Assembly (NCBI RefSeq): GCF_004348735.1
Contig: NZ_SMKT01000029.1
Coordinates: forward strand, 1-64,000
Length of the DNA: 64,000 nucleotides
Origin: Actinomadura sp. KC06
GTDB taxonomy: Bacteria; Actinomycetota; Actinomycetes; Streptosporangiales; Streptosporangiaceae
Reading direction: 5' to 3'
The notes under the pieces were generated by a model. The model searched no databases. It was not told where the DNA came from and saw only the letters and a list, made by a program, of their open reading frames with translations. The translations under genes and the position numbers were made by a program. Shown here piece by piece: positions 42,651-51,125 of this stretch. The first letter of the stretch is position 1, and the number at the start of each line of letters is the position of its first letter.

Positions 42651-43735
42651 CCACCACCGAACCCACCGCCTCGCACGCCCAGACGGACGCGTCCGGCCTG
42701 GTCGGCAGGCTGTCCACGCTGGACCGGTTCCTGCCCGTGTGGATCATCGCCGCGATGGCGGCCGGGCTCGGGCTCGGCCGCGCGGTGCCCGGCCTGGACG
42801 ACGCCCTGGCCAAGGTCGAGATCGGCGGCATCTCGCTGCCGATCGGGCTCGGACTGCTGGTCATGATGTACCCGGTGCTGGCCAAGGTCCGCTACGACCG
42901 GCTCGACACCGTCACCGGCGACCGCCGCCTCATGGTCTCCTCGCTGGTGCTGAACTGGCTGATCGGTCCTGCGGTGATGTTCGCCCTGGCCTGGATCTTC
43001 CTGCCCGACCTGCCCGAATACCGCACCGGCCTGATCATCGTGGGGCTGGCCCGCTGCATCGCGATGGTCATCATCTGGAACGACCTGGCCTGCGGCGACC
43101 GCGAGGCCGCCGCCGTCCTGGTCGCGCTGAACTCGGTCTTCCAGGTCATCGCGTTCGGCGCGCTCGGCTGGTTCTACCTCAAGGTGCTGCCCGGCTGGCT
43201 CGGCCTGGCCACCGACGACCTGCACTTCTCCACCGGCGAGATCGTGGTGAACGTGCTGGTGTTCCTCGGCGTCCCGCTGCTGGCCGGGTACCTCACCCGC
43301 CGCACCGGCGAGAAGGCCCGCGGACGCGACTGGTACGAGACCCGGTTCCTGCCGCGCATCGGCCCCGTCGCCCTCTACGGGCTGCTGTTCACCATCGTCA
43401 TCCTGTTCGCCCTCCAAGGCGACACGATCACCGGGCGGCCCGCCGACGTGGCGCGCATCGCCGTCCCGCTGCTGGTGTACTTCGCGCTGATGTGGGGCGG
43501 CGCGTTCGCACTCGGACGCGCCGTCCGCCTGCCCTATCCCCGCACCGCGACGCTGGCGTTCACCGCCGCCGGGAACAACTTCGAGCTCGCCATCGCCGTC
43601 GCCATCGGCACCTTCGGCGTCACCTCCGGCCAGGCGCTGTCCGGCGTCGTCGGCCCGCTCATCGAAGTGCCCGTCCTGGTTGCCCTGGTCTACGTGTCCC
43701 TGTGGCTGCGCCGCCGCATGCCCGAACGGAGCTGA
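42647..43735 (+). CDS. acr3: Arsenite efflux permease, ACR3 family
   Basis: 362 aa from GTG 42647 overlapping the arsR stop. Ten hydrophobic segments. Family marks: LGLLVMMYPVLAKVRYDRL, WNDLACGDREAAAVLVALNS with the conserved cysteine needed for As(III) transport, and FTAAGNNFELAIAVAIGTFG. It expels arsenite across the plasma membrane. No arsenate reductase gene is adjacent. It converges on the two-component operon with a 7-nt gap and no terminator. Confidence 0.94.
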   Translation: MTTTEPTASHAQTDASGLVGRLSTLDRFLPVWIIAAMAAGLGLGRAVPGLDDALAKVEIGGISLPIGLGLLVMMYPVLAKVRYDRLDTVTGDRRLMVSSLVLNWLIGPAVMFALAWIFLPDLPEYRTGLIIVGLARCIAMVIIWNDLACGDREAAAVLVALNSVFQVIAFGALGWFYLKVLPGWLGLATDDLHFSTGEIVVNVLVFLGVPLLAGYLTRRTGEKARGRDWYETRFLPRIGPVALYGLLFTIVILFALQGDTITGRPADVARIAVPLLVYFALMWGGAFALGRAVRLPYPRTATLAFTAAGNNFELAIAVAIGTFGVTSGQALSGVVGPLIEVPVLVALVYVSLWLRRRMPERS

Positions 43736-43742
43736 GCCCCGG

Positions 43743-44345
43743 TCAGATCCAGCCCTCTTCCCAGGCGCGGTGCGCGGCGGCGTGCCGGGAACTCGCGCCC
43801 AGCTTCGCCATCGCGGACGACAGGTAGTTGCGGACCGTCCCGGGCGCGAGGTGCACCTCGGCGGCGATCTCGTTGACGGACGCGCCCGTCCGCGACGCGC
43901 GGAGCACCTCCAGCTCCCGGCCGGTGAGCGGGCAGTCGTTCTCGGTCAGCGCGGACGCGGCGATGTCGGGATCGACGTAGCGGCGCCCCGCCGCGACGTC
44001 CCGGACGATCTCGGCCAGCCGGGTCGCGGGCGTCGTCTTCGGCACGAACCCCCGCACCCCGGCGGCCAGCGCCCGCCGCAGCACCCCCGGACGCGCGTGC
44101 CGGGTGACGAGGATGATCTGGGTCGGCAGCTCGGCGCGGATCTGCTCCGCGGCGTGCAGCCCGTCCGCGGGCGGCATCTCCAGATCGAGCACCGCGATGT
44201 CGGGACGGTGCTCGCGGGCCAGCCGGACGGCGTCGGTGCTGGTCGCGGCCTCGGCGGCGACGGTCAGATCGTCCTCCAGCTCCAGCAGGGCGGCCAGGGC
44301 GCCGCGGAGCAGGTCCTCGTCGTCGGCGATCAGCAGCCGGATCAT
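43743..44345 (-). CDS. Response regulator, NarL/LuxR family (DesR-like)
   Basis: 200 aa. Receiver domain with acidic pocket IADDED, phospho-acceptor D54 (IAVLDLEMPPADG) and conserved lysine region GFVPKTTPATRL. C-terminal LuxR helix-turn-helix (LTGRELEVLRASRTGASVNE, then IAAEVHLAPGTVRNYLSSAM). Start ATG 44345 overlaps the kinase stop. It forms a two-component system with the upstream kinase. Likely targets are the adjacent membrane-protein genes divergent from the kinase. Confidence 0.93.
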   Translation of the reverse strand: MIRLLIADDEDLLRGALAALLELEDDLTVAAEAATSTDAVRLAREHRPDIAVLDLEMPPADGLHAAEQIRAELPTQIILVTRHARPGVLRRALAAGVRGFVPKTTPATRLAEIVRDVAAGRRYVDPDIAASALTENDCPLTGRELEVLRASRTGASVNEIAAEVHLAPGTVRNYLSSAMAKLGASSRHAAAHRAWEEGWI

Positions 44346-45562
44346 CGGGCGCCCGCCCCGGCGGGCAGCGGCAGCGACCCGGTCAGCTCGAACCAGCCGC
44401 CGTCGTGCCGCCACGTCAGCGTGCCTCCCGCCTGTTCCAGCCGCTCCGCCAGGCCGCGCAGCCCGGTGCCCGAGCCGCGGGGCTCGGCCGCGCCGTCGTT
44501 GCGGACGCGCACGCGGGCCGAGCCGTCCGCCACCCGGTAGCCGATCGTGGCGTGTTCCGCCCGGCTGTGCCGCAGCATGTTCGTGGTCGCCTCGCGCATC
44601 ACCAGTCCGAGGAGGTGGCGGGCGGTGTCCGGCAGGTCGTCCGGGCTCGTTTCCTGCTCGACGCGGGCGTCGATTCCGGCGGCGGACAGCACCTTGGCGG
44701 CGTTGGCGAGTTCCGCGTCCAGCGTGGTGCGCCGGTAGCCCTGCACGACCGCTCGGGTGTCGCGCAGCGCGTCGGCCGCCAGCCGCTGGACTTCCGTCAT
44801 CTGCGCGGCGGCCCGCGCCGGGTCGGCGTCGGCCAGCCGCGCCGCCAGCTCGCTCTTGAGCGCGATGACCTGCAGATGGTGGCCCTGGATGTCGTGCAGG
44901 TCGGCGGCGAAGCGCAGCCGCTCGTCCTTGACCGCCAGCTCGGCCGCCATCCCGCGGGCCCGGTTGAGCCGGTCGGCGACGTCCCAGGCCCAGAGCATCC
45001 CGAGCATCATCCACGCGGTGAAGGCGACCAGCCCGGCGGGGAACGCGGTCGCGAGCCGCCAGCCGTCGCCCGTGGCCGCGCCCGCCGTCCCGCCGATCAG
45101 CCCGGCGGCGACGATCGCGGCGGCGAGGAGCACCCGGCGCCGCTCCGGCGGGAGGAACGTCGCGGTGACCGACACCATCACCGCGGGCGCGAGCGCCCAG
45201 AGCCGCTGGCCGGGCAGCGTCAGCGGGACCACCCCGAGCACGGCCGCGGCCGCCCCTCCGGCCGCCAGCCACGCCACCGGCGGACGGCCCGCGACCGCTC
45301 CGGCGGACGGCATCCGCCGCCCGGTCAGCACCACCAGCGCCGCGGTCATGACGAGCAGCGCGCCGGCGGCGACGGCACGGGCCCAGCCCGCCAGCTCGGG
45401 AAGCGCGATCCAGTCCTTGGCGAACAGGGCCAGGAAGAGGACGAACGTGCCGGTCAGCGTCCACCGGGTGTGGTGGCGGAACCGGTCCAGGCCCGCCTCG
45501 CGACCGAGCGGAAGGCGGAGCCCGGCGCCGGAGGGCGCATGACAGATGTCATCGGATCCCAT
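44342..45562 (-). CDS. Sensor histidine kinase, DesK/NarX-like (HisKA_3)
   Basis: 406 aa from ATG 45562 (GGGAG upstream); the frame is open further upstream. About five to six membrane helices in residues 33-195, then HisKA_3 with H223 in ADLHDIQGHHLQVIAL and a HATPase_c domain (MREATTNMLRHSRA N-box; GSGTGLRGLAERL G-box). DesK-type kinases sense membrane state; the signal here is unknown. It is coupled to the response regulator and divergent from the Glu/Met-rich membrane protein gene. Confidence 0.92.
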   Translation of the reverse strand: MGSDDICHAPSGAGLRLPLGREAGLDRFRHHTRWTLTGTFVLFLALFAKDWIALPELAGWARAVAAGALLVMTAALVVLTGRRMPSAGAVAGRPPVAWLAAGGAAAAVLGVVPLTLPGQRLWALAPAVMVSVTATFLPPERRRVLLAAAIVAAGLIGGTAGAATGDGWRLATAFPAGLVAFTAWMMLGMLWAWDVADRLNRARGMAAELAVKDERLRFAADLHDIQGHHLQVIALKSELAARLADADPARAAAQMTEVQRLAADALRDTRAVVQGYRRTTLDAELANAAKVLSAAGIDARVEQETSPDDLPDTARHLLGLVMREATTNMLRHSRAEHATIGYRVADGSARVRVRNDGAAEPRGSGTGLRGLAERLEQAGGTLTWRHDGGWFELTGSLPLPAGAGAR

Positions 45563-45668
45563 GACGACTCCCTGCTCTTCGGTGCGGTTCCGGCACTGCC
45601 GGACGTTCCCGGCGTCCAGCACCGTAGAACGCGAAGATACCCCACCCCCGTACCGAAGGGACACCGTC

Positions 45669-46088
45669 ATGACGACACGAACCGACCGGCCCCGCACGAT
45701 CGCCTGGCGGCATTTCCTGCGCCACTACCTGGAGATGGTCGCGGCGATGTTCGTCGGGATGGCCGTGTTCGGCATCGCCGTCCACGGCCTGCTCGCCCTC
45801 GCGGGGCTGGAGCCCCCGGGGAGCGTCGAGTGGGACTCCCTGGAGATGGCCGCCGAGATGTCGGCCGGGATGGTCATCTGGATGCGCTACCGGGGGCACG
45901 GCTGGGCCAGTTCTCTGGAGATGACGGGCGCGATGTTCGCGCCGCTGGCCGTCCTGTTCCCGCTGCTGTGGCTGGGGGCCGTCTCGGACGATTCCCTGAT
46001 GCTCCTTGAGCATCTCGTGATGCTGCCGGCGATGTTCCTGCTCATGCTCCGCCGCCGCACCGAGTACGGGAGCGTGTCCCATGTCTGA
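45669..46088 (+). CDS. Small Met/Glu-rich four-helix membrane protein
   Basis: 139 aa from ATG 45669, with AAGGGA upstream. Fourteen methionines. The helices share a repeat: YLEMVAAMFVGM (20-31), SLEMAAEMSAGM (57-68), SLEMTGAMFAPL (82-93), and a looser LEHLVMLPAMFLLM (113-126). Each places Glu and Met on one helix face. Some databases label relatives as flagellar proteins, which does not fit. The repeats could line a metal- or cation-binding path. It overlaps the next gene by 8 nt and faces the kinase gene. Confidence 0.7.
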   Translation: MTTRTDRPRTIAWRHFLRHYLEMVAAMFVGMAVFGIAVHGLLALAGLEPPGSVEWDSLEMAAEMSAGMVIWMRYRGHGWASSLEMTGAMFAPLAVLFPLLWLGAVSDDSLMLLEHLVMLPAMFLLMLRRRTEYGSVSHV

Positions 46089-46656
46089 CACCGCGTCCGG
46101 CGGCACCGTGTCCGGCACCGTCGCCACCATCGCCCGGCGCTTCTGGCCCGCCGCCCTCGCGGTCGCGATGGCCGGAACGACCATGGGCGGGGGAGGGCCG
46201 GAGCAGGTCACCGCCCTGGCCCAGGCGCTCTCGCTGCTGCCCCTGCTGTACCTGCTGGTCGAGACGTTCCGTTGGCGCCGGTGGTCGTGGGCGGTGCTCG
46301 CCGCCCTGCTCGCGTCCTTCACCGTCGTGGAAGCGGTGGACGTGGTCGACCCGGCGGCGGTCGTGGCCGGCGTCGCGCTGGCCGTCCTGGTGTGGGGCGG
46401 CGTCCGGGGACGCCTGTTCCGGTCGAGAGATCTCCAGATCCAGGCGCTGGGCATGATCGGGTTCGGGGCGGTGGCGCTGACCGGCCTGATCATCGATCCG
46501 GACGCGGGACGCTACATCGTGGCGGCCGGCTGGCTGGTGCACGGCCTGTGGGACCTCGTCTACATCAAGCTCGACAAGGTCGTCCTCCGCTCGTACGCCC
46601 AGTGGTGCTTCGTGGTGGACGTCCTCATCGCCGCCAGCCTGGTCATCGTCCTTTGA
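46081..46656 (+). CDS. Integral membrane protein, six helices, unknown function
   Basis: 191 aa. Hydrophobic segments cover nearly the whole length (for example ALSLLPLLYLLVETFRW, WSWAVLAALLASFTVVEAV, YAQWCFVVDVLIAASLVIVL). A His-Gly-Leu-Trp-Asp motif (WLVHGLWDLVYIKLDK) near residue 155 may be functional. No family was recognised with certainty. Its start overlaps the previous gene by 8 nt, so the two are probably co-translated and may form a complex. Confidence 0.65.
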   Translation: MSDTASGGTVSGTVATIARRFWPAALAVAMAGTTMGGGGPEQVTALAQALSLLPLLYLLVETFRWRRWSWAVLAALLASFTVVEAVDVVDPAAVVAGVALAVLVWGGVRGRLFRSRDLQIQALGMIGFGAVALTGLIIDPDAGRYIVAAGWLVHGLWDLVYIKLDKVVLRSYAQWCFVVDVLIAASLVIVL

Positions 46657-46665
46657 CCGCTTGCA

Positions 46666-46705
46666 CCGCGCCGATCACGCCAGGGCCTGGACGTGATCGG
46701 CGCGG
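46666..46705. terminator. Bidirectional terminator hairpin
   Basis: CCGCGCCGATCACG and CGTGATCGGCGCGG form a perfect 14-bp stem with a 12-nt loop (46680-46691). It is centred in the gap between the rightward membrane-protein gene and the leftward aminotransferase gene. Confidence 0.8.
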
Positions 46706-46717
46706 CCGTACGCAGGG

Positions 46718-48058
<1,341 letters not shown>

Positions 48059-48098
48059 TCTGGGAGCCCCCAAGTGCTGTTGCTTACGGTTGGGCGGA

Positions 48099-48127
48099 AT
48101 AGTTCATGGAAAGGCGTTCCATGTCAA
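48099..48127 (-). promoter_or_regulatory. Aminotransferase promoter with IclR-type operator in the spacer
   Basis: Reading leftward, -35 TTGACA (48127-48122), exactly 17 nt, then -10 AACTAT (48104-48099). The spacer and part of the -35 are filled by the perfect palindrome CATGGAA-AGGCG-TTCCATG (48105-48123). TGGAA-N-TTCCA is the classical IclR-family half-site pattern. Binding here would block RNA polymerase. The IclR gene of this cluster (58676-59542) is the obvious candidate. Confidence 0.65.
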
Positions 48128-48189
48128 TACCCCGGCTTGAAGATCCCTGTGCTGAGCTGGGGTGTTTCAAGATTTTGCGTGGCAACCAC

Positions 48190-48219
48190 TTGACACGCGA
48201 TTGGGGTGAGGATCAGGAT
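48190..48219 (+). promoter_or_regulatory. Candidate promoter of the rightward operon, possibly leaderless
   Basis: TTGACA (48190-48195) and CAGGAT (48214-48219), spaced by 18 nt. Transcription would begin about 48226-48228, at or just before the ATG of the first Gfo/Idh gene, and no ribosome-binding site precedes that ATG. Leaderless mRNAs are common in actinomycetes. Confidence 0.5.
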
Positions 48220-48227
48220 CCCTCGAC

Positions 48228-49238
48228 ATGGAATCCCATTCCGTGCTGGTCGTCGGCACCGGGTTCATCGCCGCGCAGCACGCCGCCGCGATCCATGCCG
48301 AGCCGCGGCTGGAGCTCGCCGGCGTGGTCGACGTCGACCCGGCCCGGGCCGCCGCCGCGTCCCGCGCCAACGGCGGCGTGCCCGCGTTCACCGACCTCGC
48401 CGAGGCGCTCGCCGCGACCGGCGCCGAGGGCTGCGTCGTGTGCACGCCGAACGACACGCACGCCGGCATCGCCGTCCAGATCGCCGAGGCGGGCGCCCAT
48501 CTGCTGATCGAGAAGCCGCTCGCCACCGACGTGGCCGGGGCGCGGCGGGCGGTGGAGGCCTTCGCGGCGGCCGGACGGGTGCTGATGCCCGCGCACAGCC
48601 ACCGCTACTACGACTACGCGCGGACGGTCCAAAACGTTCTGCGCTCCGGCGAGCTGGGGAAAGTCGACCTCGTCCGGCTGTCCATCCTCGGCGGCTGGAT
48701 CTGGCCGGACTGGCGCGGCTGGATGCTCGACCCCGCCCGCTCCGGCGGGCACGCCCTGCACAACGGCGTCCACCTGCTGGACCTCGTCACCTGGTGGACC
48801 GCCGACACCCCCGAGACCGTCTACGCGCGCGGCCGCCGCCAGACCGCCGCCGAGCTGGGCATCTACGACTACCTGGAGATGACGGTCGGGTTCGCGGGCG
48901 GCGCGACGGCGGTGTGCGAGATGAGCCGCGGGCACCGTCCGGCGTCGTTCGCGCGCCGGGACGTGATGGTCGCGGGCACCGGCGGGATCCTCACACTCCC
49001 CTGGGACGCCGAGGCGGGCACCGTCACCGACGAGGCGGGCACCGCGCTGCTCCCGCCCGGCGGCTCGGACGGGTTCGCCGCCCAGATCTCCGCCTGGGCC
49101 GACGCCGTCGGCGGGGGCCGTCCCGCCGTGACGGGCGCGGACGGGCTGCTCGCCGTGGCGATGGGCGTCGCCGCCGAACGATCGATCGCGACCGGCGAGC
49201 CCGTCCGGGTGGCCGACGTTCTGAAGGAGACGTCGTGA
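48228..49238 (+). CDS. Gfo/Idh/MocA family oxidoreductase, copy 1
   Basis: 336 aa. Rossmann NAD(P) motif VLVVGTGFIAAQHAAAIHA and the diagnostic LLIEKPLATDVAGARRAV (EKP); the C-terminal dimer domain contains HALHNGVHLLDLVTWWT with the likely catalytic His. Such enzymes oxidise sugars, inositols or other polyols, or act on imino/hydroxy acids. It is the first gene of a 13-kb operon and overlaps the second Gfo/Idh gene by one base, so the two may act together. Confidence 0.88.
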   Translation: MESHSVLVVGTGFIAAQHAAAIHAEPRLELAGVVDVDPARAAAASRANGGVPAFTDLAEALAATGAEGCVVCTPNDTHAGIAVQIAEAGAHLLIEKPLATDVAGARRAVEAFAAAGRVLMPAHSHRYYDYARTVQNVLRSGELGKVDLVRLSILGGWIWPDWRGWMLDPARSGGHALHNGVHLLDLVTWWTADTPETVYARGRRQTAAELGIYDYLEMTVGFAGGATAVCEMSRGHRPASFARRDVMVAGTGGILTLPWDAEAGTVTDEAGTALLPPGGSDGFAAQISAWADAVGGGRPAVTGADGLLAVAMGVAAERSIATGEPVRVADVLKETS

Positions 49239-50215
49239 TGAGCGGAGCGAACCGGGGGGTGTGGGAGGTCGCCCCCCCACAGGGAAGCGCGCTGCGCGCG
49301 CTGAAGGTGCTGCCCTGGGGCTCGGGCGGGTTCGGGACCCAAGATCACCAGCACGACATGTACGTCCCCGCGTTCCAGGAGCACGCCGGGTTCACGGTCG
49401 TGGAGAGCGGGCTTCCCAACCTCACGGACGCTGTGCGCGAGACGGGCGCCGAGGTCGTGTGCGTGTGCGCGCCGCCCGCCGAGCGCGGCGCCACCGTCAT
49501 CGAGGCGTTGCGCGCCGGATGCCACGTCCTCGCCGACAAGCCCCTCGCCCTGGACGCGGCGGACGTCGAGGCCATCGCCGACGTCGCGGCCGAGACGGGT
49601 CTCGTCTGCATGCCCGCGCACCACCACCGGTTCGGAGCCGCCGTCCAGGCAGCCAAGGGCGCGCTCGCCTCGGGACGGATCGGCCTGCCCTGGAACGTCC
49701 AAGCCGACTTCCTCGTCGACGGCGGCGACCCGTGCCCGGACGGCGAGCTCGTCAACTTCGGCCTCTACCCGGTGGACGTCGTCCGGGCCCTCACCGGGCA
49801 GGCCGTCCGCCGCGTGCACGCCCTGCCGGGACGCGAGCAGGGCCGGCTGACCGTCCTGCTGCTCGACCACGACCACGGCCTGACCAGCACGATCACCGTC
49901 GGCCGCCTCCGCGGCACCGCGGACGCGCCCGGCATGGCGCTGCACCGGTACCGGATCAGCGGCTCAAGCGGGGTCATGGACGTCGACGCCGCCAAGCCGG
50001 GCGCGTCCGTCCGGACCGTGACGGGCGACCGCACCGCCTGGCACGGACCCGGCACGGTCACCCGGATGCTCACCGCCCTGCACACCGCCGTCGTCACCGG
50101 ACGCCCGCCCGAGACCGGCCCGGCCGACGCCCTCGCCGCGCTGCGCGTCACCGACGCCGCCGCCCGCTCCCTCGCCCTCGGCACCCCCGTGCCGATCGAC
50201 TCCCCGGAGGTCTGA
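49238..50215 (+). CDS. Gfo/Idh/MocA family oxidoreductase, copy 2 (divergent)
   Basis: 325 aa from ATG 49238, with GAAGGAGA upstream. The nucleotide-binding loop is altered (LKVLPWGSGGFGTQDHQHD, in place of the clean G-x-G-x-x-G). EKP is replaced by DKPLALDAADVEAIADVA, and the catalytic-domain segment is VNFGLYPVDVVRALTG. It may use a different cofactor geometry, or form a non-equivalent partner of copy 1. Function is unknown; it is 3 nt upstream of the FAH-family gene. Confidence 0.82.
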   Translation: MSGANRGVWEVAPPQGSALRALKVLPWGSGGFGTQDHQHDMYVPAFQEHAGFTVVESGLPNLTDAVRETGAEVVCVCAPPAERGATVIEALRAGCHVLADKPLALDAADVEAIADVAAETGLVCMPAHHHRFGAAVQAAKGALASGRIGLPWNVQADFLVDGGDPCPDGELVNFGLYPVDVVRALTGQAVRRVHALPGREQGRLTVLLLDHDHGLTSTITVGRLRGTADAPGMALHRYRISGSSGVMDVDAAKPGASVRTVTGDRTAWHGPGTVTRMLTALHTAVVTGRPPETGPADALAALRVTDAAARSLALGTPVPIDSPEV

Positions 50216-50218
50216 TCC

Positions 50219-51067
50219 ATGAAGCTCGCGACGTACCGCCTGCCGGACGGGCGGGTCCGCCACGGCGAGATCGTCCGCGGCCGCGTCACCGACCTCGGCC
50301 CCGGCGACCTCTCGGCCGTGATCGGCGCGCTCGGCGAGGTGCCGTCCGGCGAGGCGGCCCACGCGCTGGACGATGTGACGCTGCTGGCGCCGCTGCTCCG
50401 TCCGGGCAAGGTCCTCGCAGTTGCCGCGAACTACCAGGAGCACGTGACCGAGACGGGCGGGGAGCCGATCGACAAGTCGCGGATCTCGCCGCGGCTGTTC
50501 ATCAAGCCCGCCACGTCCGTCAGCGGGCCGGGCGAGGAGATCGCGCTGCCGTCCGTCAGCCCCAGCGTCGACTGGGAGGCCGAGCTGGTCGCGGTGATCG
50601 GGCGCGGCGGCAAGGACATCCCGGTCGAGGACGCCCTGGACCACGTCGGCGGCTACACGATCGGCAACGACGTGTCGGCCCGGAAGATGGACTACGGCCA
50701 CGAGCGCGACACCGAGGACTCCGCGGTCGCGTTCTTCGACTGGCTGAACGGCAAATGGCTCGACGGGTTCGCCGCGCTCGGCCCGTACCTCGTCACCGCG
50801 GACGAGGTCCCCGACCCGCAGAAGCTGGACGTGGTCCTCGACGTCAACGGGCGGGTCCGGCAGCGCGGCGACACCGGTCAGATGATCTTCGACGTCGCGG
50901 AGCTGGTGGCGTTCGCGTCCCGGCTGATGACGCTGGAGCCCGGCGACGTGATCTACACGGGCACGCCGTCCGGGGTGGGGGTGGCATCGGGGGAGTTCCT
51001 GTCCGCAGGCGACGAGATGACGGTCCGCGTGACCGGCCTCGGAAGCCTGGTGAACCGCGTCCGCTGA
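50219..51067 (+). CDS. Fumarylacetoacetate hydrolase (FAH) family protein
   Basis: 282 aa. The C-terminal FAH domain starts near RPGKVLAVAANYQEHVTETG. Metal ligands are recognisable in SPSVDWEAELVAVIG (E-x-E) and further D residues in GGYTIGNDVSARKMD. C-terminal TGTPSGVGVASGEFLSAGDE is typical. Family members hydrolyse or decarboxylate/hydrate 2-oxo or acylpyruvate compounds. In this operon it may process the oxoacid left after amine removal. The start is close to the family N-terminus. Confidence 0.87.
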   Translation: MKLATYRLPDGRVRHGEIVRGRVTDLGPGDLSAVIGALGEVPSGEAAHALDDVTLLAPLLRPGKVLAVAANYQEHVTETGGEPIDKSRISPRLFIKPATSVSGPGEEIALPSVSPSVDWEAELVAVIGRGGKDIPVEDALDHVGGYTIGNDVSARKMDYGHERDTEDSAVAFFDWLNGKWLDGFAALGPYLVTADEVPDPQKLDVVLDVNGRVRQRGDTGQMIFDVAELVAFASRLMTLEPGDVIYTGTPSGVGVASGEFLSAGDEMTVRVTGLGSLVNRVR

Positions 51068-51125
51068 GCGGGCGGACACGTGGCCGGGCGGAACGCCCGG
51101 TCACCGCCGAGAAGAGGGCAAGTCA

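Noticed and set aside
45669-46088. Flagellar FliP-like label for the small membrane protein
   Set aside because: No flagellar motif or neighbour; the resemblance is only hydrophobic composition.
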